21,082 nucleotides of DNA from a virus. Below are positions 13,526 through 20,623 of this stretch, in pieces. A program made the translations under genes and the position numbers. The DNA lies in IMG/VR virus record IMGVR_UViG_3300036760_000087, positions 1-21,082 of that record; one strand, given 5' to 3'. The stretch's first letter is position 1, and each line of letters opens with the position of its first letter. Under the pieces are notes generated by a model, which made no database searches, was not told the origin of the DNA, and saw nothing but the letters and a program-made list of their open reading frames with translations.

Positions 13526-14598
13526 AACAAGGCTTAACTTTCGACGACGTGGCACTAGTGCCTGTTTTTAATAACGTGGAGTCCAGGACGGAGCCCTGCA
13601 CTGTGACTAATCTAACGCCAAACATTAAGATGGACGTTCCGATCTTAGCCTCCAACATGGACTCGGTAATAGGGCCGGACCTGGCTAAAGTACTAGTGGG
13701 CGCAGGAAGCGTGCCAATCTTCCATCGCTTCACAACCTTTGAACAGAAGGTGGCGTGGATAAAAGCGTTCCCTAGTTCCTTCCTATCCTGCGGCATTAGA
13801 GTCGGAGACGTTATTGAGCTAGAGAAACTGTTAGAGGAGACCCAACTAGTTGGGGTGTGTTTCGACATAGCTCACGGCCACGACATGAGGCTCATTAGCA
13901 CCATCGCAACTCTTAAAAACAAGTACCCAGAGCTAGAGATCATAGCTGGAAATGTTTGCACTGCTGATGCTTATAGGGATCTTGTGTTTGCTGGTGCCAC
14001 GGCTGTCAAAGTCGGCATCGGTCCAGGGGCGGCTTGCACGACTAGAAAGGTTACGGGCTTCGGGGTTCCCCAATTTACAGCTATCCAAGAGATTGCGGCC
14101 ATCAAGAAAAAACTCCTTGTACCTATCATTGCTGACGGAGGAATCCGAGGCTCCGCAGATATAGTAAAGGCGCTGGCTGCCGGCGCCGACTCGGTTATGC
14201 TCGGCAAGCTGTTCGCCTTAACCAATGAAAGTGCGGCGCCTAAACGAGGAATACCAGGCTTACCAGGCTTACCAGGCTTACCAGGCAGCGTACAGCTAAT
14301 CCCAAAAAGGGAACTGTATCGCTGGAATGGCCCTTATGAGGCCAAGTATCGAGGGCAGGCCAGCGCTGACTTCCAAGAAGACTACTTCGGAGCTACCAAG
14401 GATGGTACGGTCCCTGAGGGCGAAGCTTTCTGGGCTAGCGTATCCGGTCCGGCCATAGACTTGATTCAAAGGCTAATGGCCGGGTTGCGCAGTGGGATGA
14501 CCTATGGTGGTGCTCGCACCATCGGAGAGTTGCAACGGAAGGCCGAGTTCATCCAAGTGACCGGCAACTATGAAGCCGAGTCCAGTCCGCGCCCATGA
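13522..14598 (+). CDS. IMP dehydrogenase / GMP reductase family enzyme without CBS domains
   Basis: The 358-residue TIM-barrel protein begins with the family start LTFDDVALVP and has ASNMDSV (43-49), KVGIGPGAACTTRKVTGFGVPQ with catalytic C172, IIADGGIRGSADIVKALAAGADSVMLG (202-228), and GLRSGMTYGGARTIGEL near the end. No CBS pair is inserted after the second strand, so it is GMP-reductase-sized. TTRKVTG leans to GMP reductase and the VTG...ESSPRP ending to IMP dehydrogenase; the reaction (IMP to XMP, or GMP to IMP) is not settled. Residues 243-255 read GIPGLPGLPGLPG, a collagen-like repeat in the loop just after the phosphate-binding segment and before the mobile flap YRG. It would adjust the phage guanine nucleotide supply. 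The start overlaps the cupin gene (ATGA). Confidence 0.88.
   Translation: MKQGLTFDDVALVPVFNNVESRTEPCTVTNLTPNIKMDVPILASNMDSVIGPDLAKVLVGAGSVPIFHRFTTFEQKVAWIKAFPSSFLSCGIRVGDVIELEKLLEETQLVGVCFDIAHGHDMRLISTIATLKNKYPELEIIAGNVCTADAYRDLVFAGATAVKVGIGPGAACTTRKVTGFGVPQFTAIQEIAAIKKKLLVPIIADGGIRGSADIVKALAAGADSVMLGKLFALTNESAAPKRGIPGLPGLPGLPGSVQLIPKRELYRWNGPYEAKYRGQASADFQEDYFGATKDGTVPEGEAFWASVSGPAIDLIQRLMAGLRSGMTYGGARTIGELQRKAEFIQVTGNYEAESSPRP
14251..14286 (+). repeat. 9-bp tandem repeat (four units) within the IMPDH/GMPR gene
   Basis: The unit TTACCAGGC is repeated three times exactly (14260-14286) after one copy with A as first base (14251-14259). Each unit encodes Leu-Pro-Gly (Ile-Pro-Gly in the first). 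Being a multiple of three it can change copy number without breaking the frame. Confidence 0.95.
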
Positions 14599-14708
14599 AA
14601 TGTAAACACCGAAACGCATTAGTGCCAGCTATTAAACCTAAATGGTACGGTAAATATTGGGTGGAAGGTTGGAATTGTATGCGGTGTGGTAGATTTAAGA
14701 AATTTTAG
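14595..14708 (+). CDS. 37-residue putative zinc-ribbon peptide
   Basis: ATG 14595 overlaps the TGA of the IMPDH/GMPR gene; the stop is TAG 14706-14708. The product starts MKCKH (C3, H5) and has a CMRCGR knuckle (C28, C31) near the end, rich in Lys, Arg and Trp: a small basic zinc-binding candidate. It ends 16 bases before the MazG-like ATG. It fills the only gap here and keeps the stop/start coupling pattern, but it is short and unrecognised. Confidence 0.55.
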   Translation: MKCKHRNALVPAIKPKWYGKYWVEGWNCMRCGRFKKF

Positions 14709-14724
14709 CTATACTGAAGGCACT

Positions 14725-15141
14725 ATGAAACCAAGCGAAGCAGTCCACGAATTCCATTCCAAGTTCAGTATCCCAAAGGCTCACCCGTCGGACGTTAAAT
14801 CTGTAGCTTTCAGGATGTGCTTGATCCGTGAAGAATTTGATGAAGTGCTCGAAGCCGCAGGGTTCGTGTTGACAGGCTTCGCCTGTGACAGCCCTAACTT
14901 TGAAGTCCTGGACGGAAGCGACTGCAATAAGGAGCACCTCTTAAAAGAGCTAGCCGATCTAACTTATGTTATTTACGGCACGGCCGAGGCATTCGGGTGG
15001 GATCTAGACGAGGCTATCAAACGGGTTCACGCGAGCAACATGACGAAACTGGGCGTGGACGGTAAGCCTATGTATCGTGGAGACGGAAAGGTAATGAAGG
15101 GCCCAAATTATAAGGAACCATATTTAGGAGATTTAGTATGA
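14725..15141 (+). CDS. MazG-like nucleoside triphosphate pyrophosphohydrolase
   Basis: The 138-residue all-alpha pyrophosphohydrolase should hydrolyse NTPs or dNTPs to monophosphate and pyrophosphate. The metal-binding pattern is REEFDE (E36, E37, E40) followed by KELADLTYVIYGTAEAFG (E75, D78). The ending EAIKRVHASNMTKLG-DGKPMYRGDGKVMKGPNYKEP is characteristic of the phosphoribosyl-ATP pyrophosphohydrolase-like branch common in phages. ATG 14725 is preceded by GAAGG four bases upstream; the in-frame GTG at 14686 would overlap the zinc peptide and add an unconserved start. It sits with IMPDH/GMPR and DUF3310 genes, suggesting nucleotide-pool control. Confidence 0.85.
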   Translation: MKPSEAVHEFHSKFSIPKAHPSDVKSVAFRMCLIREEFDEVLEAAGFVLTGFACDSPNFEVLDGSDCNKEHLLKELADLTYVIYGTAEAFGWDLDEAIKRVHASNMTKLGVDGKPMYRGDGKVMKGPNYKEPYLGDLV

Positions 15142-15710
15142 AGGTAGCATTTATGGGAGAGCTAGAGAGTGCAATCGCTGAATGGGTGTCGAAGAACGGC
15201 CCTACCGATCGTGCCTGTGTAGGTACAAAATTCGCGCCGTTTTGGGACCACGATAGGTCCGGCGGTGTCCAAAATGCTGTTGATAATCTGATAAAACAGG
15301 GCGTCTTGATAATGGATGACGGCCGTCTTAGTTTCAAAGACATTGAAGACGATGAAAGCGAGACTGGAGCCCCCTCTAAGGAGGCGGTGACTCCGCTCAG
15401 TGTGCTAGAAAACTGGATAGGAAGCAAGGCCACAGCCGAGTTTATGCAGACGCTAGCCACGCCAAAAGAAGACGATGTAAGCGCGGACGTGTTTCAGAAC
15501 CCTGCTGTTCATAGTCCGCCCCACTATACTCGCGGAGGCATTGAGACCATTGACTTCATTGAAGCTAAGGGCCTGAACTTCCACCTAGGCAACGTCGTAA
15601 AGTATGTCTCCCGCGCTGGCTTCAAGCAAGACGCTGTGATTCAGGACCTAGAGAAGTCCCTCTGGTACTTGACCCGCGAAATAAATAGACTCAAGAAACA
15701 GGAAGTCTAA
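15138..15710 (+). CDS. DUF3310 protein (T7 gp1.7-like) with N-terminal winged-helix-like region
   Basis: The 190-residue protein has DUF3310 at residues 125-187: SPPHYTRGGIETIDFIEAKG, NVVKYVSRAG and DLEKSLWYLTREINRLK. T7 gp1.7, the studied relative, is a nucleotide kinase for dGMP/dTMP; the same role here is inference. Residues 7-66 (ESAIAEWVSKNGP...GGVQNAVDNLIKQGVLIMDDGRLSF) look like a winged helix, joined by an acidic linker (DIEDDESE). The TAGGAG at 15125-15130, seven bases before ATG 15138, is among the best ribosome sites in the window, and the start also overlaps the previous stop. The end overlaps the large glycosyltransferase start by one base (TAATG). Confidence 0.8.
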   Translation: MKVAFMGELESAIAEWVSKNGPTDRACVGTKFAPFWDHDRSGGVQNAVDNLIKQGVLIMDDGRLSFKDIEDDESETGAPSKEAVTPLSVLENWIGSKATAEFMQTLATPKEDDVSADVFQNPAVHSPPHYTRGGIETIDFIEAKGLNFHLGNVVKYVSRAGFKQDAVIQDLEKSLWYLTREINRLKKQEV

Positions 15711-18700
15711 TGGCATTTCGTGGCAAAGAATGGCAGCCTCCTATAATGGAGGAGGTTGGGAGTTTCATCAAAGATCGTATGTCTTTGACGGAACTCTCCA
15801 TGGACTCCTTGAAAGAGGTAATGTCGTATGCTCAGTTCGAGGCTCTTACAACCGGCGCTGAGGCTGCGCTGCAAGGCGATCTAAACGAAGGCGTTGAAAA
15901 CCTTCGTCTGGTTAACAATACATATTACCATAATATGAAACAGTTTGCCGCTACTGTCGGCAAGGCCGAGACCGTTAATATAGTTCTGCCTGTATATAAT
16001 TCCCTACATTTGGTCAGAGAGTGCATAGCTGCGGTGGTTAAAGAGACCCACTGGCCATACCATCTTACGATCGTGGATGATGCCAGTGATAAGCACACCA
16101 ATGATGAGTTAGCAAAGATAGTAGCTAAGTATCCGGAAACTATGACGCTTCTGACTAACAGAAAGAACAGAGGTTTCTCGGCTACGGTCAATCGCGGTGT
16201 CAAATTCTATGAGGCACAGAGCAGATACACTTGCTACCTCAACTCAGACGTGCTAGTTACCCCTTACTGGTTAACGAAGCTGGTCATGGCGCTAGTCTCA
16301 AATCCCCGTAACAAGATCGTCAACCCTACTACAAACAACACAGCCGTTATCAATGTTAACATGAGCCCCGGCTACAATTATCAGGCCATGAACACGATCC
16401 TGGAACAAACTAGCACTCGTCGCTATCCGGAGATCATGCCGACCGGCTTTTGCTTCTTGTTCGCCAACAGCCTCATCAAACAGATAGGCTATCTAGACGA
16501 GGCGTATCAGAACTTTGGTGAGGAGACCGACTTCTGGATGCGCACGATTACATGGAGCGACGGTAAGACCTTCGATCGCTGGCGCGCAGTCCTCGCAGAT
16601 GACACCTACGTCTTCCACCAGAGAGGTGCAAGCTACGCCACGCTAGGGGAGGAGCAGCACCTGAACTTTCGGAAGATGGCCAGTGGCCGTTTCCGACAAA
16701 CGTGGCCGTCTTGGGGTTTGTGGAACGAAGCTATCGGCACGAAGTCTATTGACCGCCTACGAAAGTCACACAGCACTAGAGAACTCAATAGCCTTAACGT
16801 TCAGGCTATTAAGCCTTCGGTATGTTTCGTCACTCATAGCACCGAAGCTTGTGGCGGAATGCACTACATCGCCGACATTGTCAATCAGATCAACGCTCTC
16901 GGAGGAGATGCCAGAGTAGTACAAATCCTTCGTGAAGGTAAGCCTGCCGGGGAGGCAGCCGGAGAGCTGCGCTCTGCCCCTATCGTCTTTGCGACCCTTG
17001 AGACCTTTCTCTTGAAGTTTGCCAGCTCCGTCTTTGAAAGCGGAGTTGTCATAGCGGCAACTTCAGAACTCGCGCCGCATGTAGCAGCCTTGTGCGCAAA
17101 CAACCCGAAGCTGACACCTGTGCTACACGTTCAATCTTACGAGCCTGCGCTTGTGCCCGAGCCAGAAGAGTCAAAGAGGTTGGAAGAGAACTTCAACAAG
17201 ATACCGACTGTCATCAGCAGCTCTTCGTGGATCACAGAAGAGCTTAAGTCTCTGCCACAATTCGCCGGTAATATCGTAGACACCATCAACCCTGGTGTTG
17301 ACAGAGATATCTTCTACGAGGGGGATCGCACACTAGGCGACGATCGTCCTACAGTAATGCTCAATATCAATGCACAATATCCGTTCAAAGGTGCAGAACG
17401 CGGTCTACTTTTTGCTCAGACTCTCCTCGCGCTAGCCCATAAGAACAACAAAGAACTTAGAATATTAGCATTGAATGTTAAAGAAATTACTGGCGCTCCT
17501 GCCATACTTTGTCAAGGGCAGCTTCCTCGCACGAGGGTCGCGAGATTGCTAGCTACAGAGGTAGATCTTTTCGTAGACCCTGCTTTGAACCACTCTTACG
17601 GTATGCCAATGCTAGAGGCTATAGCTTGTGGGGTGCCGGTACTAGGCTGGGATAACCGTGGTATTAGAGAGTATCTACCTAAGGGTTACATGGAAAGTGA
17701 TGTCATTGTTCCTAATACTGTCACGCCCCAAAAACTAGCTGAGCTAGCTTACAAAGTTCTGTTCGCGGATGGAGCCCTAGCTAAACTAGCAGCTCGACAA
17801 ACCAAAATTGCAATGATCGATGCACACGACAGAAAGGTAAGCGTAGATAGGTTTATAGACTGCTTGCAATCGACCTTTAGCTCCAGGTCAGAACGTAAGA
17901 AGATTGTAGTTGTCACTCCTCACTTGCGAAAGCATGGCGGTCCAACGACCATTCTTACGATAGCCAATGAGCTAGCTAAGCAGGGGCACGATGTTTCAAT
18001 TGCGTCTGTATACTCGGACTTGAATCCGGAGGTTGTCAAGTTTACTGATTTGCCGATCATACTACTTAACCAAGACCCGACAAAGATTCCGCCTTGCGAC
18101 CTACTGATAACCAACTCAGATAACCCACTCAATCCTAGCTTCTCGCAGACGTGTCCCCAAGCCAAGAAAACAATAATGCTAAAATTGAGCCACAACCCTC
18201 GCTTCAAAGCTCTAGAAGAGGCTGGCTTGAACTGCAAGTGGGATGCCGTCGTGACTAGCAGCCAGTGGCTTGCAGACGCGTGCAAGACACCTACTATAGG
18301 CTGGAACTACCCTTCCGTGGAGGCGACGCGCATAGGTTGGTTCCATTATAACTTCGAGACTATGCGCCGGAACCCTAAGCGCAAAAAGATCCGAACACTT
18401 AGTGCAGTTGACCCTGTTGTAATAACGACGCTCATCCACGGGCATATTAGCAAAGGCTCGGCCGACGCCGGCAACGTCTTTGCCGCTATAAAGAAGGTGC
18501 ACGGTGACAAGGTTAAGATGTACGGTGTCGGGGAAATACGCCCTGCCGAAGTAAAGCTGTCTATCCCTGGTATGGAGTATGTTTATCATCCTTCTCGCGA
18601 TGAGATGGCTGAGCTAATGTTCAAGACCGATATTTGGCTAAGTTGCAGTCACGGAGAAGGACTCGGGCGCATGGCGCTGGAGGCTATGACGGGTCTCGCA

Positions 18701-18925
18701 GCTTGTGTCCTCACTGATACCGGGGCCGAGTATGTAGTTGATGGTACGAACGCATTGGTTGCGCCAGTCGGGGATCTAAACGGCTTAGCAAACCACATCA
18801 ACACGTTACTTCTAGACCATCAGTTGCGTCGCGACATCGCGCAGGCAGGGTTTCAAACCGCAAAGGTTATGTCAGAACCAGGCGATCTGATAGAGAAACT
18901 TGAAGAAGTAATTGCCAATGTCTAA
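15710..18925 (+). CDS. Three-module glycosyltransferase (GT-A + GT-B + GT-B)
   Basis: This 1071-residue protein carries three sugar-transfer modules. Residues 1-85 have no recognised domain. Residues 88-340 are a GT2-type GT-A fold: IVLPVYN, IVDDASD (D123, D124), NRGFSATVNRG, the metal-site motif NSD 178-180, and FGEETDFWMR (269-278). Residues 370-720 are a GT4-like GT-B fold: VCFVTHSTEACGGMHYIADI, NPGVD, and HSYGMPMLEAIACGVPVLG, with E636 present but His628 where the first Glu of E-x7-E would be. Residues 731-1068 are a second GT-B: VVVTPHLRKHGGPTTILTIANELAKQGH and HGEGLGRMALEAMTG with both E983 and E991. No signal peptide or membrane segment is visible, so it acts in the cytoplasm. AGGA at 15700-15703 supports the start. 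It may build or transfer a glycan; donors and acceptor are unknown. Confidence 0.85.
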   Translation: MAFRGKEWQPPIMEEVGSFIKDRMSLTELSMDSLKEVMSYAQFEALTTGAEAALQGDLNEGVENLRLVNNTYYHNMKQFAATVGKAETVNIVLPVYNSLHLVRECIAAVVKETHWPYHLTIVDDASDKHTNDELAKIVAKYPETMTLLTNRKNRGFSATVNRGVKFYEAQSRYTCYLNSDVLVTPYWLTKLVMALVSNPRNKIVNPTTNNTAVINVNMSPGYNYQAMNTILEQTSTRRYPEIMPTGFCFLFANSLIKQIGYLDEAYQNFGEETDFWMRTITWSDGKTFDRWRAVLADDTYVFHQRGASYATLGEEQHLNFRKMASGRFRQTWPSWGLWNEAIGTKSIDRLRKSHSTRELNSLNVQAIKPSVCFVTHSTEACGGMHYIADIVNQINALGGDARVVQILREGKPAGEAAGELRSAPIVFATLETFLLKFASSVFESGVVIAATSELAPHVAALCANNPKLTPVLHVQSYEPALVPEPEESKRLEENFNKIPTVISSSSWITEELKSLPQFAGNIVDTINPGVDRDIFYEGDRTLGDDRPTVMLNINAQYPFKGAERGLLFAQTLLALAHKNNKELRILALNVKEITGAPAILCQGQLPRTRVARLLATEVDLFVDPALNHSYGMPMLEAIACGVPVLGWDNRGIREYLPKGYMESDVIVPNTVTPQKLAELAYKVLFADGALAKLAARQTKIAMIDAHDRKVSVDRFIDCLQSTFSSRSERKKIVVVTPHLRKHGGPTTILTIANELAKQGHDVSIASVYSDLNPEVVKFTDLPIILLNQDPTKIPPCDLLITNSDNPLNPSFSQTCPQAKKTIMLKLSHNPRFKALEEAGLNCKWDAVVTSSQWLADACKTPTIGWNYPSVEATRIGWFHYNFETMRRNPKRKKIRTLSAVDPVVITTLIHGHISKGSADAGNVFAAIKKVHGDKVKMYGVGEIRPAEVKLSIPGMEYVYHPSRDEMAELMFKTDIWLSCSHGEGLGRMALEAMTGLAACVLTDTGAEYVVDGTNALVAPVGDLNGLANHINTLLLDHQLRRDIAQAGFQTAKVMSEPGDLIEKLEEVIANV

Positions 18926-19673
18926 ATTCAGCGAGGGAATAGCAATTTGTACCTATAACCGAGGCGATCAATTAGCCAAGGTTATCCAGGCTGTGTTAGA
19001 CACGAAGCCAGAAGAGGCTCGCGTAGTAGTATGCGACGACGGTAGCACAGATAATACTATGGAAGTGATGGGCAGATTCCCAGAGATTACCTTTCTTCGA
19101 GGCCCTAACAAGGGAGTAGGTGCTAATAAAAATCGCGCCGTGTATGCGTTACGCAATTATGACTTCATAACAATTCTTGAAGACGATCTTGTACCTATTG
19201 AAAGCGGCTGGTTTGAGATATATCGAGAGTTCTGTCTACACACGAATATCCACCACTTCTGTCGAGTTCAAGACAATTTTGTTGACGAAGTTGTGCCAGA
19301 CTTTGCGGTGTGGTGCCAGGATCGACTCAACATGACGCCTATTTACGGGCCACACCCTCGCGGGGATCTTACTTTCATTTCTAACATGACCGTTCGTAAA
19401 GTCGGTGCTTTTCACCCTGACTTTGTCGGTGTCGGCCACGCACACGGACAATGGAGCGATAGAGTTGTTACGGCCGGGCTAGTGCAGCACCCTAACAAAT
19501 GGGTCGATATCAAAGAAGCAGTCGCGAAGTTCATACAGATGGGAGATACCGCAGGGGGTCGATGGAATGCTAACCCAGTTGAGATTCAGAATCAAATAAA
19601 GAAAAACTCTAACTTGCGGAAGCTTCTAAGCGAGACCGAAACTAGACTTTATATTGAGCCGTTCCTACCGTGA
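18918..19673 (+). CDS. GT2-family glycosyltransferase
   Basis: The 251-residue GT-A enzyme begins with IAICTYNR, followed by VVVCDDGSTD (D40, D41) for nucleotide-sugar binding, NKGVGANKNRAVYAL, and ITILEDDLVP (EDD 88-90) as the metal-binding DxD equivalent. Later features include ISNMTVRKVGAFHPDFVGVGHAHGQWSDR, probably the acceptor and catalytic-base region. ATG 18918 overlaps the large glycosyltransferase stop by eight bases; a TTG six bases upstream is possible. The following gene starts on its stop codon (GTGA). It is soluble and presumably adds one sugar in the same pathway as its neighbours. Confidence 0.88.
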   Translation: MSKFSEGIAICTYNRGDQLAKVIQAVLDTKPEEARVVVCDDGSTDNTMEVMGRFPEITFLRGPNKGVGANKNRAVYALRNYDFITILEDDLVPIESGWFEIYREFCLHTNIHHFCRVQDNFVDEVVPDFAVWCQDRLNMTPIYGPHPRGDLTFISNMTVRKVGAFHPDFVGVGHAHGQWSDRVVTAGLVQHPNKWVDIKEAVAKFIQMGDTAGGRWNANPVEIQNQIKKNSNLRKLLSETETRLYIEPFLP

Positions 19674-20623
19674 AAATAGCACTTAGTTATAGAGTGGACT
19701 CGTATCCTGTAGGTGACACGACCCTGTCGGCTAAACAACTCGGCCGACTTGTTAGTGTCCCCGTTGAGACTTATTGTCAATCCGTTAGTAGGGCTTTCAA
19801 TAAGCTGGGGCACGAAACTACTAACGTGTACGGGTTAAATACAAAGTGGCGCCCTCAGGACTTCGACCTTTATATAGAACTAGACAATGGCCGCGATGGC
19901 AAAGGGCAATTAGGCTTTGGGCAACAGCTAAATCGTAGCGACATCCAACTCGATATACCCACGGCAGTTTGGTTCATTGACTCGCACGGGCAGCCAGATC
20001 TTCACAAAGCACTATCGGTTCATTACGATCATGTCTTCTTTGCTGTATGGGACAAGCGAGAACTATTCGCTGGCCATTCGTCGGCCCATTGGTGCCCTAA
20101 CGCCACGGACCCAGAGTTCTTCTTCCCTAAGGTAGTAGGCGAACCTGAATTTGACTTTGGCTTCTTTGGCTCTAAAACAGGGCTGGAACGTTCTGACCCT
20201 ATGGTTGAGATTTGCAAGAAACGCGGTTGGGCCTATGATGTTCGACAGGTAGGAGGCGGCTCAGGTAAACACAAGTGGCCTCGCACTTCCGACGCTATGA
20301 ACAACTGTCGCACTCTATTTAACCACGGACAAAAGCACGACGGACCTAACCTAAGAGTCGTGGAATCTATGGCCGTAGGCCGCCCGTTGATTACAGATAG
20401 CGACCCGCGAAGCGGGATGGACCGCCTGTTCACACCTGGGGAGCACTACCTGGGGTACACAGCGTACTCGTATCTTGGTCTAGAAGAGAAGATGGAATTC
20501 GCTATGGCCCACCAGGGTTGGTGCCATAGTATGGCTATGACTGCTCAGAAATTGGTACTAGAGAAGCACCTAGTAAAGCACCGCGTCGAGCAAATGATTG
20601 CGGTTTTTAATGCAACTGTATAA
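19670..20623 (+). CDS. CgeB-like GT-B glycosyltransferase
   Basis: The 317-residue protein starts at a GTG that overlaps the previous stop (GTGA). The N-terminal half is not strongly conserved (DLYIELDNGR, PTAVWFIDSHG at 97-107). The C-terminal half has the nucleotide-sugar binding pattern of the CgeB/GT1_2 group: FDFGFFGS (161-168), FNHGQKHDGPNLRVVESMAVGRPLITD with E232, and a following LFTPGEHYLGY. No membrane segment is visible. The family is used for sugar transfer to varied acceptors, and members are known in phages. Context in a run of four glycosyltransferase genes supports the call. Confidence 0.8.
   Translation: MKIALSYRVDSYPVGDTTLSAKQLGRLVSVPVETYCQSVSRAFNKLGHETTNVYGLNTKWRPQDFDLYIELDNGRDGKGQLGFGQQLNRSDIQLDIPTAVWFIDSHGQPDLHKALSVHYDHVFFAVWDKRELFAGHSSAHWCPNATDPEFFFPKVVGEPEFDFGFFGSKTGLERSDPMVEICKKRGWAYDVRQVGGGSGKHKWPRTSDAMNNCRTLFNHGQKHDGPNLRVVESMAVGRPLITDSDPRSGMDRLFTPGEHYLGYTAYSYLGLEEKMEFAMAHQGWCHSMAMTAQKLVLEKHLVKHRVEQMIAVFNATV

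Noticed and set aside
14251-14286. CRISPR-like or regulatory direct repeat
   Set aside because: The units are 9 bases with no spacers and maintain the reading frame of an enzyme gene.
13522-14598. Phage tail-fibre collagen-like protein, suggested by GLPGLPG
   Set aside because: The repeat is a 13-residue insertion in a complete IMPDH/GMPR barrel with its catalytic Cys and phosphate-binding motifs.
14725-15141. MazZ of a diaminopurine (Z-genome) pathway
   Set aside because: No PurZ or DatZ homologue is present in the window, and the MazG-like sequence matches the common phosphoribosyl-ATP pyrophosphohydrolase-like phage type.
7403-15710. Defence-system or toxin-antitoxin locus around the small genes
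   Set aside because: The small genes are zinc-knuckle or membrane peptides between nucleotide-metabolism and homing genes. No toxin, effector or sensor domain could be recognised.
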